From Verrucomicrobiota bacterium (lineage in GTDB: Bacteria > Chlamydiota > Chlamydiia > Chlamydiales > Rhabdochlamydiaceae): a DNA stretch of 64,000 nucleotides. The notes under the pieces are model-generated. The model searched no databases and had not been told where the DNA came from. It saw only the letters and a list, made by a program, of their open reading frames with translations. Of this stretch, positions 1 through 7,675 are shown piece by piece. A program made the position numbers and the translations under genes. The stretch is taken from assembly GCA_018239715.1 (NCBI GenBank), contig JAFEGW010000009.1, forward strand, positions 1 through 64,000, written 5' to 3'. Position 1 is the first letter of the stretch. The number at the start of each line of letters is the position of its first letter.

Positions 1-420
1 CTTATCAGCAACGGCTCTTCCGCCTTCATGGCCAATTTCCTTGTAGAAATCAGGGCCGTATTTTTCAGAGACAGCTTCACCGCCCCGCTGTCCGATTTCT
101 TGGAAGTGTTCGGGACCATATTTGTCAGCGACGGCCCGTCCACCTCTGCGTCCAATTTCTTGGAAGTGCTCATGATCATATTTGTCAGCGACGGCTCTTC
201 CGCCTTTATGGCCAATCTCACTGTAAAAATCGGGACCGTATTTTTCGGAGACAGCTTCACCTCCTCGATGTCCGATCTCTTGGAAATGTTCAGGGCCATA
301 TTTGTCAGCGACTGCCTGGCCGCCTTTGCGTCCAATTTCTTGGAAGTGTTCGTGGTCATATTTGTCAGCGACTGCTTGGCCGCCTCGATGACCTCTTTCT
401 TCGAAGTTGGTATCAGATGA
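1..420 (-). repeat. Tandem coding repeat, 60-bp unit with 180-bp super-period
   Basis: Seven 20-codon units, the last cut by the window edge, lie in tandem inside the KGG-repeat gene. Units three apart are more alike than neighbours; for example the stretches starting near 28 and near 208 match almost throughout. This indicates expansion by copying of a three-unit block. Confidence 0.8.
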
Positions 421-438
421 TGAATATTTTTTATTCAT
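1..438 (-). CDS. KGG-repeat general stress protein, GsiB/YciG-like (partial, C-terminus off window)
   Basis: The minus strand is open from ATG at 438 to the window edge (146 codons, no stop), so the 3' end is missing. The protein is hydrophilic and made of 20-residue units of the type GGxAVxxKYxxxxFxEIG, each entered by a K/R/H-x-GG step (RKGG, HRGG, HKGG). This is the KGG repeat of GsiB of Bacillus subtilis and YciG of enterobacteria, small desiccation/general-stress proteins. Units come in three alternating types (ADKYDHEHF, ADKYGPEHF, SEKYGPDFY), so DNA repeats with a 180-bp period. A good ribosome site (AGAGGTGG) precedes the ATG. A 7-bp hairpin (475-493) and a TTGACA (525-530) lie upstream. 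A DUF892 gene lies 0.9 kb away, as in the yciGFE neighbourhood. The long plus-strand frame over it is an artefact of the repeat. Confidence 0.85.
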   Translation of the reverse strand, partial: MNKKYSSSDTNFEERGHRGGQAVADKYDHEHFQEIGRKGGQAVADKYGPEHFQEIGHRGGEAVSEKYGPDFYSEIGHKGGRAVADKYDHEHFQEIGRRGGRAVADKYGPEHFQEIGQRGGEAVSEKYGPDFYKEIGHEGGRAVADK

Positions 439-674
439 AAAGCCACCTCTTTCGTTAAAGGTTTCCAAAAACAGGGATCTTGTTTAAAGATCCATCTTAA
501 TGGTAGCCCATTTCATTAATATAATGTCAAGATATCGTATAGATTTTCTAAAAATAAAATAAAAAAACAGCCGGAATGGCAAAAATGCTTGCTTGGGGAA
601 ATGAAAGATGATTAAAAGGTTCTTTCGGCGTCAATCTAAAAAGCTTTGATTAAGATTTGTTTCTGACAACACCC

Positions 675-703
675 TTCACAAAACTCGAGCAAAGCTATAT
701 AAT
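675..703 (+). promoter_or_regulatory. Predicted sigma70-type promoter
   Basis: TTCACA (675-680), a 17-nt spacer and TATAAT (698-703) lie just before the ribosome site AGGAGG (714-719) of the gene starting at 725. Only one base of the -35 box departs from consensus. Confidence 0.6.
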
Positions 704-724
704 TGCTGAAACTAGGAGGCTACT

Positions 725-1213
725 ATGAACACCTTTCAATTTTTGACTTCTGTATCTTGGATTGTCTTGATTGCTGGCGGCTTAGGACTCGGCGCCTACT
801 TGATCTTATCCGGCCGCTTAAGATGGCTGGAATATCAAACAGGCCTGGGCAAAATCAATGTCCAAGTTATGACAGATCTGGGGATAAAAAACGTTTCGCC
901 CGATGAAATGATTGCCTTTGAAAGCTTTGTCTATCGAGACTTATCACGTCTTGAAAGAGGTGCCCGGTTAGCCTATATTATTCTGTTTATTGAACGAGAT
1001 CTTATTCAAGCGGAATTTGAGAATAACCAACTCAAGCTCGAGCTCACTGATAAAGGCAAACACTTGCATGCCAAAATCATGCAAGAATGCGAAAAACGGC
1101 TCATGATCAGCCCCCAAACGGAAATTGTGTGGAAATCTGGGGAGAAAAAAGTCGTTCAGCAAGCTGAAGTGGATGCAGGGAAAAAAATCCTGGAATCTCT
1201 GCAAAATAAATAG
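725..1213 (+). CDS. Membrane-anchored protein of unknown function
   Basis: A 162-residue protein. It has one N-terminal membrane segment (about residues 8-28: VSWIVLIAGGLGLGAYLIL) followed by a soluble charged domain. That domain contains a hydrophobic-helical stretch (about residues 79-88) and a lysine-rich C-terminal helix. The start is fixed by AGGAGG six bases upstream and a good promoter before it. I do not recognise a family. It stands alone between the KGG-repeat gene (divergent) and a DUF892 gene, and is followed by a stem-loop. The single anchor suggests the soluble part faces one side of the inner membrane; the side cannot be told. Confidence 0.8.
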   Translation: MNTFQFLTSVSWIVLIAGGLGLGAYLILSGRLRWLEYQTGLGKINVQVMTDLGIKNVSPDEMIAFESFVYRDLSRLERGARLAYIILFIERDLIQAEFENNQLKLELTDKGKHLHAKIMQECEKRLMISPQTEIVWKSGEKKVVQQAEVDAGKKILESLQNK

Positions 1214-1223
1214 CTGAAATAAG

Positions 1224-1247
1224 CGGGCTTGGCAAAAACCGAGCCCG
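1224..1247 (+). terminator. Stem-loop, probable terminator
   Basis: CGGGCTTGG pairs with CCGAGCCCG (one G-U pair) around loop CAAAAA, 11 bases after the stop of the upstream gene. The following T run is weak (TATTCTTAT), so termination may be partial. Confidence 0.5.
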
Positions 1248-1355
1248 TATTCTTATCAAAATCTTTACAAAAACAATATAAAGAAAAATAATAAAAGTGT
1301 GCTTAGTCCATGTCGGATTAAGTGGACTGTAAACTTCTACAAGAAGGAGGCTTTT

Positions 1356-1970
1356 ATGAAACAGAAAGAGCTATCGACATTCTTAGAGAAAGGATTGCAT
1401 GAAATGTTCCAGGCAGAACATCAGATCTTAGAAGGATTGCGCCTAATGCAAAGCAAAGCAGCAACCCCTTCTTTAAAAAAAGCATTTCAAAGACATGAAA
1501 AAGAGACTCGCAATCAAATTGATCGGATCATCGATGCTTGCGATTGTTTAGGAATCAGCTATGAAGAGCCCAAGGGATCAGCTGTTCAAAAAGCGCTAGG
1601 CAAGGGAAAGGAAATCCTCAAAGACATTGCCCATTTGGGATCGGCTCATAAAATGAGCAGCATGCATGCTTTACTGGAGGAGGGTAAAGAAATGGCTGAG
1701 CGTTATAAAGATCTCGGGTCCGAGGTCCTGGATATGGCGCTGTGCGGAGGAGCTCAGCAAATTGAACTCGCTGAGATTTCAGCTTATCATTTGCTGTGCC
1801 ACTTTGCTCGCAAACTCGACGAGCAAGAAGCCTTCAAATTGCTGGAAGAAAATCTCGAAGAAGAAAAAGACATGTTATCCATTCTGACCATCATTCATGA
1901 AAATGAGCTTCTGGATGCTCATCCAAAAGTAGCTATACACAAAAAGCCTCAGTACGCTGCTTCTCGATAA
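1356..1970 (+). CDS. DUF892 (YciE/YciF-type) ferritin-like protein
   Basis: A 204-residue all-helical protein. The opening (KELSTFLEKGLHEMFQAEHQ) and spaced Glu/His pairs (AEHQ near residue 23, HEKE near 49, EISAYH near 145, EEEKD near 170) match the DUF892/YciE-YciF family, which folds as a ferritin-like four-helix bundle able to hold a di-iron site. YciE/YciF are stress-induced in enterobacteria; the precise reaction is not established. The start at 1356 is chosen because AAGGAGG lies directly upstream; a longer frame begins at 1299 without such a site. The nearby KGG-repeat gene recalls the yciG-yciF-yciE grouping, suggesting a shared stress role. A strong stem-loop follows. Confidence 0.85.
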   Translation: MKQKELSTFLEKGLHEMFQAEHQILEGLRLMQSKAATPSLKKAFQRHEKETRNQIDRIIDACDCLGISYEEPKGSAVQKALGKGKEILKDIAHLGSAHKMSSMHALLEEGKEMAERYKDLGSEVLDMALCGGAQQIELAEISAYHLLCHFARKLDEQEAFKLLEENLEEEKDMLSILTIIHENELLDAHPKVAIHKKPQYAASR

Positions 1971-1977
1971 CTTTCTT

Positions 1978-2006
1978 AGGCCTGCAAGGAAACTCCTTGT
2001 AGGCCT
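1978..2006 (+). terminator. Stem-loop terminator
   Basis: AGGCCTGCAAGGA pairs with TCCTTGTAGGCCT (13 bp, one G-U) around a 3-base loop, right after the DUF892 stop. The bases after it are T/C-rich rather than a pure T run. Confidence 0.55.
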
Positions 2007-2100
2007 TCCTCATAGAATTTCTTTTCTCATTTTGAAAGATCGACTATGATGAAAGGACTGCTGGCTCAAAGAACCGGCTCAGAAATCCCTACAGGTAAAA

Positions 2101-2751
2101 ATGCAAATTTGGCTAGATACGACCGACCTTCCAACTCTTGAAAAAGCTCAGCGGCGAGGCATTCTTCATGGTGTGACGACAAACCCTGCCATGCTAGTCT
2201 CCAATCCGCGGGAAACTCTCACAGCGCTTCTATCAGCGCAGCCCGGGCCCGTTGCCGTCGAAATAGCAGAAGATGAAATCCCTTCAATGATCTCTCAGGG
2301 AAAAGGGCTCTATGAGTTTTCTTCCCGCATCGTCATCAAAGTTCCTGTCAGCGAGCGAGGATTTGAAGTTTTACATGCTTTAGCGCAGGCTCAAGTTCCT
2401 GTCATGGCTTCAGGTATCGTCCAACCTACGCAGGCGCTTGTTGCAGCGTTAGGGGGAGCCAACTGGGTGGCCCCTTACTTTATCCGTATTTTAAAAGCAG
2501 GCGATAACCCTCTTGCCCAACTCGAAGCGATTAAAAAAATGATTGCCTCTTACCAAATGAGAACCCGGATTCTCGCCATCAATCCCAAGACAGTGGAACA
2601 GATCAAGTCCTGTGCCGAAACCGGCATCGATGCGATCACCATTCGAGAAGATGTCTTCCGAGACTTGATCGAAACCCATGAGCTTACCGCCCAGGTCGTC
2701 GAGCAATATGACGATGATTGGAAAAAAATTCGCTCTCAGCAATGGTTCTAA
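2101..2751 (+). CDS. Transaldolase / fructose-6-phosphate aldolase-type protein
   Basis: A 216-residue protein of the small transaldolase (TalC/FSA) subfamily, a TIM barrel that moves dihydroxyacetone units between sugar phosphates in the non-oxidative pentose phosphate pathway. It opens with the family signature IWLDTTDLPTLEKA, then GVTTNPAML (about residues 25-33). The Schiff-base lysine is in IVIKVPVS (about residues 79-86), and a late GIDAITI strand is present. Length matches the short subfamily (about 215). It is followed at 58 bp by an epimerase gene, probably co-transcribed. Sequence alone does not separate transaldolase from F6P aldolase. An rpe gene of the same pathway lies at 56.1-56.8 kb. 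Confidence 0.85.
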   Translation: MQIWLDTTDLPTLEKAQRRGILHGVTTNPAMLVSNPRETLTALLSAQPGPVAVEIAEDEIPSMISQGKGLYEFSSRIVIKVPVSERGFEVLHALAQAQVPVMASGIVQPTQALVAALGGANWVAPYFIRILKAGDNPLAQLEAIKKMIASYQMRTRILAINPKTVEQIKSCAETGIDAITIREDVFRDLIETHELTAQVVEQYDDDWKKIRSQQWF

Positions 2752-2809
2752 CGCCTGATAGTTGTTTTTATTTCGGCTCCTAACTACATTATCCTTCTGG
2801 AGAACACCT

Positions 2810-3823
2810 ATGCAAGAAGACGCCCTTCCCCCTCAAAAAAATCATCCGAACGTCGCTGTGATCGGAGCCTCAGGCCTCATTGGAAACAATCTTTGCCGCG
2901 CACTCCTTCACAAAGGAATTCAAGTTAAAGCTCTTGTCCATATTAACTCCAATTCTCTAGAACGGCTGGAATTAGAAAAAGTCCGCGGCGATGTTTTAGA
3001 TGCCGCAGGCCTTAGAAAGTTTCTCCAAGGCGTCGATGTCGTCTTTCATGCAGCCGGTAAGATATCCATTGACGGAGATAAAGATGGCAGCGTCCGCGCC
3101 GTCAATGTGACCGGCACAAAAAATATTGTCGAAGCTTGTCTCTCCTGCGGCGTTCAAAGATTGGTCTATTTTAGCTCCATTCATGCGCTCCAGCAGCAGC
3201 CGGAAGAAGAGCTGGATGAAAACCGAGCTCTCGTAGGCGACGAAGGCTTTCTCCATGACGTGGCAAAGTCGGATGCAGAAAAAGAAGTGATGAAAGGGAT
3301 TGCCCAGGGGCTGGATGCTGTGATCTTAAATCCAACGGCTGCAGTAGGTCCTTACGACTTTCAACGCTCGCTGCTCGGACAAGGGCTTCTCGCGCTTTAC
3401 AATCGCAATATTCCGACTTTGATCGATGGCGGATTTGACTGGATCGATGTCCGCGACATCGCCAAAGCAGCGATTGCAGCCATGGAAAAAGGAAAACCAG
3501 GAGAGCGGTACGTGCTGTCGGGGATATGGAAAACGGTCAAAGAGCTGGCATTTCTCGTCCAAGAAATTACCGGCAAGCCTGCACCGAAGTTTACGACCCC
3601 TCAATGGCTAGCTCGTATGGGGATACCTCTGGCCAAGGCCTACAGCTTCATCACACATACCCCGATGCTGTATACCCATGAGACGTTAGAGGTATTAGTA
3701 CGATGCAATAGAAATATCAGCTCCCTCAAAGCAAGAAGAGAGCTAGGGTTTTATCCCCGCCCTCTTTCTGAGACCCTCAACGACACGTTTGAATGGCACA
3801 AACGCGTAGGCAATATTAAGTAG
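2810..3823 (+). CDS. NAD(P)-dependent epimerase/dehydratase (extended SDR)
   Basis: A 337-residue extended short-chain dehydrogenase. The N-terminus carries the Rossmann motif GASGLIGNNL. Next come VRGDVLD and VVFHAAGKIS, typical of the 3-beta-HSD/dihydroflavonol-4-reductase branch. The expected YxxxK is not plain: the run after FSSIHALQQ continues to VAKSDAEKEV, where the usual catalytic Tyr appears to be replaced, so the catalytic set should be checked by alignment. ATG 2810 is preferred over TTG 2762 because CTGGAG lies just upstream. The substrate is unknown. Its tail overlaps the convergent gene's end by 8 bp. Confidence 0.8.
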   Translation: MQEDALPPQKNHPNVAVIGASGLIGNNLCRALLHKGIQVKALVHINSNSLERLELEKVRGDVLDAAGLRKFLQGVDVVFHAAGKISIDGDKDGSVRAVNVTGTKNIVEACLSCGVQRLVYFSSIHALQQQPEEELDENRALVGDEGFLHDVAKSDAEKEVMKGIAQGLDAVILNPTAAVGPYDFQRSLLGQGLLALYNRNIPTLIDGGFDWIDVRDIAKAAIAAMEKGKPGERYVLSGIWKTVKELAFLVQEITGKPAPKFTTPQWLARMGIPLAKAYSFITHTPMLYTHETLEVLVRCNRNISSLKARRELGFYPRPLSETLNDTFEWHKRVGNIK

Positions 3824-4883
3824 ATACCGTTGCTGTAGGTGTGGAAACGAAGAAGGATGACAGCGAAGGCAATTCAGGCAATGATGGGAATGAGGCCAGC
3901 AACCCTTGACTTGCAGCTGCTGTTTTCTTTGCTTCTTCCTCAGCGGCAATCCTAGCGGCTTCCATCTTTGCAGCTTCTTCAGCCTCCGCTCTCCTTGAGG
4001 CTTCTTCCAAATGAGACTCGAGAGAAGGAAGGATTGCGTCTAATTCTTGAGTGAGCGCATCAAAAGAACTTTCAGTCGAAGGCTCTATCAGCTGCTGGAT
4101 CTGTGTTAGAGAGACAGAATAGGGATTTCCAGGGAAAGTCACATGAAGATACTTTTGTACGAGCTGAGTGGGAAATTCGACTTCCAACAATAGCTCTTGC
4201 ATATCGACCGGCTGCTGAAAATTAGCCTGGATGAACTTTTCGGCTGTTTGGCAGCATACCTTTCCCATACGCTCTAGAGAAGGAGTTTTCTCAGCCATTT
4301 GCTCGAGATCTGTTTCCAAAGCTTGAGTAAGTTCTAGAGATAGTAAAGATGCCACATAGGTAGGCCCAAAAGATGCCAAATACGAATAGGGACCAGCAGC
4401 GTTGCCTGCAGCAGGCTCTTCGGTCATTCGATTAAAGGGCCATCTATCTTCAGCAAATTCCTTCGCAGCCTCAGCAATCTGATCTTCTCTTTCAGCCTGG
4501 GCATGAGACTCTTGAAAAACTTCTTCTAAGGAAGGAAAAGTATCAGCTAGGTCTTCTTCTTCAGAAACGGCTAATTGTTGAATCTCTCTCATGGTCATTT
4601 CTTTGCCATAAAATTCCAAAGAATCCGCAAAGTTTTTTTGGCCTAAATATTTTTGCACGAGTTCAGTAGGGAGTTTGATTTTGGCAAGAAATGCATGCAA
4701 ATCCATAGGCGGGACTTGCCCAAAGCTGCTGATCAGGAAAGCCTTTGTTTCTGCATCATATATTTGCATGAACCGTTTTCGAGAGGGATTGCTTTGGCCG
4801 ACTTCTAAAGCACGCTCGATCTGCAAGGAAAGCACTGTTGCGTAAGCTGAACTGAACACTTCGTTAAAAGAATAGACTGACAT
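3816..4883 (-). CDS. Unknown protein with internal duplication
   Basis: A 355-residue protein not recognised. Two halves resemble each other. Residues about 14-125 and 173-300 share the order: 'LxLxxxxALE' helix, a Cys/Ala helix, LPTELVQKYL versus FPTQLVQKYL, then an IQQL motif and an acidic 'FPSLEE/LPSLES' helix. The C-terminal third is Glu/Ala-rich and probably coiled coil, then a Pro/Ser tail. No signal peptide is visible. The DNA is not obviously different from neighbours. Host-directed function is possible but nothing in the sequence proves it. Confidence 0.7.
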   Translation of the reverse strand: MSVYSFNEVFSSAYATVLSLQIERALEVGQSNPSRKRFMQIYDAETKAFLISSFGQVPPMDLHAFLAKIKLPTELVQKYLGQKNFADSLEFYGKEMTMREIQQLAVSEEEDLADTFPSLEEVFQESHAQAEREDQIAEAAKEFAEDRWPFNRMTEEPAAGNAAGPYSYLASFGPTYVASLLSLELTQALETDLEQMAEKTPSLERMGKVCCQTAEKFIQANFQQPVDMQELLLEVEFPTQLVQKYLHVTFPGNPYSVSLTQIQQLIEPSTESSFDALTQELDAILPSLESHLEEASRRAEAEEAAKMEAARIAAEEEAKKTAAASQGLLASFPSLPELPSLSSFFVSTPTATVST

Positions 4884-4984
4884 AATATACCCTAAATTAA
4901 ATTATTAACTTAGTTAATATTATACTATAATATTTAATATGATTAAATAAATATTACTATCAGTATAAGTGCTTGATAATCAGT

Positions 4985-6070
4985 CTATTGATAGACATGA
5001 GGAAGCTTCCAATAAGGGTGGCTGAGGTCCTTCTCGTACTGCCCTGTCACTTCATTAAGAATCTTGACGGGGCCTATATTCTCCCCATATCTCTCTTGAA
5101 GATATTGTTTAGTTTTATTGGGAACGTAGACCTCGATTCCGTCAAAATAGGCTTTTTTAAGGGGGAAAATGGTGTCGAAAGAAGAGGGCACTTTGAACCT
5201 GCTTTCGCGAATAATCCAAGAGTCGACCATGAAGGCGCTGATTTCATTGGAAAGAATGTAGGTCAGGGTCTTTTTTTCAGGATCGATCGCAAAACAATAG
5301 AGGTCGATAAAGTTCCGATTTTCTGTGATATAGATACGGATATAAGTTTTAGGGCGGCACCGGTTTGACCAATCTTGCACCTGATATTTACTCTTATCCA
5401 GCGCATTGAGGGCATGCATGGCATTATCAAAATCGGGCGACAAAATGGCTAAATCGACATCGCCGTCCCAAGGGATCGCTCCTCCATAACGGTAAGTGCC
5501 TAAGCAGGTTCCGCAATCGACCCAAAAGGGAATCTGATTTGCATTAAAAATGCGAACGATTTCTTTCAGCAGATCTTTTTCAATTCTCAATGCATTTTCT
5601 TCGCCGGGCCTTCTTTTATATTGAGGAGCTTCGAGCACTTCCACCTTATCGGTTATAGGCAAGCCCAGTCGACGATAATAATCGATATTCGGGTTGACAT
5701 CTTGGGACTCTAAGGCAGCTAGAATAGCTTGGTGCCTCTTTTGAGTACTTGCGGAGAAATAACCTATCCCTTTGACAAGGCTCCCTAGCGGCAAAGAGAT
5801 CGGGAGACTGAAAATAGCCGCTGTGCTTTTAAGAGGTAGGTGGTTATGATAATCGAACCGTTGCTGGATTTGATAGCGGCCCTGGTCTTCGACAGCGATT
5901 TTCCCTGCGAGCAAAAATTGGACAGGAGCAAGGATCATATTTCCGGCCTTTTCAAACCCATCGGCATCTTGAGCAGCAGTATTTAAAAACACATTGCTGC
6001 AAATCATATGATAAGCCGCCACTACAGGCAGTCCGGCATATATTATCGACTGTGTCAGTCTATCAAACAT
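4985..6070 (-). CDS. LicD-family nucleotidyltransferase-like protein
   Basis: A 361-residue protein. Around residues 160-195 it carries the LicD/fukutin-type core: FWVDCGTCLGTYRYGG followed by IPWDGDVDLAI, with the paired Asp residues that bind metal in the nucleotidyltransferase fold. LicD proteins add phosphocholine or similar phosphoalcohols to surface glycans. Residues 1-120 are extra and partly hydrophobic (IIYAGLPVVAAYHMI), perhaps a membrane anchor. ATG 6070 is chosen over GTG 6079 because GGGG lies at the right distance. Substrate is unknown; an O-antigen-ligase-like gene nearby is compatible with surface glycan work. Confidence 0.75.
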   Translation of the reverse strand: MFDRLTQSIIYAGLPVVAAYHMICSNVFLNTAAQDADGFEKAGNMILAPVQFLLAGKIAVEDQGRYQIQQRFDYHNHLPLKSTAAIFSLPISLPLGSLVKGIGYFSASTQKRHQAILAALESQDVNPNIDYYRRLGLPITDKVEVLEAPQYKRRPGEENALRIEKDLLKEIVRIFNANQIPFWVDCGTCLGTYRYGGAIPWDGDVDLAILSPDFDNAMHALNALDKSKYQVQDWSNRCRPKTYIRIYITENRNFIDLYCFAIDPEKKTLTYILSNEISAFMVDSWIIRESRFKVPSSFDTIFPLKKAYFDGIEVYVPNKTKQYLQERYGENIGPVKILNEVTGQYEKDLSHPYWKLPHVYQ

Positions 6071-6250
6071 AAAAAACACCCCATATAAGAGTCCATTACC
6101 GGATTAACCTTCTGTCGATAATAGACGATAAATTCTCTGGCTATAACCAATTCCCCCTTTCTTCGTCCACTTTTTTTCTTTTCTGAAGTTTTTTTAATAA
6201 AAACTAAATATTTTTTGCTTTTTTGACTTCATTCTTGCTAATAGAAAGAT

Positions 6251-7675
6251 ATGAAGAAGTCCATCATTACAAGTTTGATCTTACTAGGTAGCAATTTACA
6301 GGCAATTGAATCGAAATTAGAGGTGCGCCATCGGGAAGCTGGCGGAGTCGGATACAATACGGGCTACACTTCCTTGGATTATTTCTTAATGACCGAAGGC
6401 CAGAACATGGAATTTCTCCTGGATCTTCGCGGCCATGTTTTCAATACCGGACAAGGGGCTGGAAATGTGGGCGTAGGGCTTCGGTGGCCGCTCAGAGAAG
6501 AAAGGCAAATGATCGGGGCCAATGTCTTCTATGATATACGGCAAGCTCACGATCTTCTGTGCAACCAAGTGGGAGCCGGGATTGAATGGCTCACTCGAAA
6601 AATCGATTTCCGAGCTAATGGCTATCTGCCTGTCGGGCAAAAAAAACATTTTGAGGAAAAAAACTTTAATTCTTTTTCAGGCACCTCGGTGAAAGTACGG
6701 CGCCATCTTAAAGCCACTCTACCCTCGGTCGAAGGAGAAGTCGGCACTCCCTTGCCACGGCCTTTTTACTTTGCCGTAGGCTCTTACTATCTTTTTAAAC
6801 AAGAAGGACATGGGATCGATGTCGGCAATGCGCTAGGTGTAAAAGTTCGGGCTGAGGTCGATTTAGGCAAGTATTTCACTTTAGGTGTCGCAGCCACCTA
6901 TGACCATATCTTCAAAACCCGCGTGCAAGGAATTGTTTCGATTAATATTCCTTTTGAAAAAAAGAAAGTGTGTGACGTCAAGAAAAAGAAGAAAAAGAAT
7001 GAATGCGAACCACCAGCTTACACCCGAAATCTACGGCGGGTTCCCATCATGCGCAACGAAATCATCCCTATTCAAACTCATCGCAAATCCAGCGAGACCT
7101 TAACAGATAAGAGTAATAACCCCGTCCGTGTCGTCTTCGTCAACAATATGGTGGAAGTCACAGGAGATGGCTCCTTTGAAAAACCTTTCGCTTCCTTAAA
7201 AGAAGCTGAAAAGCATTCGGAAGTGGGAGATATCATCTACGTTTTCGCAGGAGATGAAACCCCTAAAAACATGGATGAAGGGATTGTCTTAAAAAAAGAT
7301 CAAATCCTCGCCAGCTCAGGCGCTCCGCTGCCCGTGGCAGATGTCGTCATACCTGCGATGACCCCCGGCGCTGTCCCGCATATCACGAATATTAACCCTG
7401 AGCAACCGATTATTGCCAATCCGGGCAATACCCATTTGAGCGACTTCTTCTTCATCCCTCCTTGGGAATACATCTTCGGTGGAGTAGATACGACTGTCGA
7501 TCCTTTTGCAGATGCTAGAGCAGAAGGGTTTGTCCCTCTTCTACCCGATCACAACCCACCGGCTGACTCCCCCTATCATATAATAGAAGATTATCAGCCA
7601 GCGCAACCCGAGCCAGCGGCGGCGGCGCCCAACTGGGTTAACGTGATTGACGACTACCAAAGTAGCGGGTCATAG
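6251..7675 (+). CDS. Inverse-autotransporter-like outer-membrane barrel with short passenger
   Basis: A 474-residue protein with signal peptide (MKKSIITSLILLGSNLQA). Residues 24-235 look like an outer-membrane beta-barrel of the inverse autotransporter type (intimin/invasin group). Alternating strands include LEVRHREAGGVGYNTGY, MEFLLDLRGHVF, NVGVGLRW and IGANVFYDI. A Lys-rich segment follows (KKKKKK near 246). Then comes the start of a beta-helix-like passenger: GDGSFEKPFASLKEAE and GDIIYVFAGD. The passenger ends after about 100 residues in a Pro-rich tail, shorter than usual for such proteins. The 3' end overlaps the convergent gene by 38 bp. Confidence 0.65.
   Translation: MKKSIITSLILLGSNLQAIESKLEVRHREAGGVGYNTGYTSLDYFLMTEGQNMEFLLDLRGHVFNTGQGAGNVGVGLRWPLREERQMIGANVFYDIRQAHDLLCNQVGAGIEWLTRKIDFRANGYLPVGQKKHFEEKNFNSFSGTSVKVRRHLKATLPSVEGEVGTPLPRPFYFAVGSYYLFKQEGHGIDVGNALGVKVRAEVDLGKYFTLGVAATYDHIFKTRVQGIVSINIPFEKKKVCDVKKKKKKNECEPPAYTRNLRRVPIMRNEIIPIQTHRKSSETLTDKSNNPVRVVFVNNMVEVTGDGSFEKPFASLKEAEKHSEVGDIIYVFAGDETPKNMDEGIVLKKDQILASSGAPLPVADVVIPAMTPGAVPHITNINPEQPIIANPGNTHLSDFFFIPPWEYIFGGVDTTVDPFADARAEGFVPLLPDHNPPADSPYHIIEDYQPAQPEPAAAAPNWVNVIDDYQSSGS

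Noticed and set aside
28-420. Plus-strand open frame of 130 codons
   Set aside because: It is the mirror of the KGG repeat gene on the other strand; the minus frame has the ribosome site and family motif.
4973-5368. 131-codon plus-strand frame
   Set aside because: Lies antisense to the LicD-like gene, which has clear motifs.
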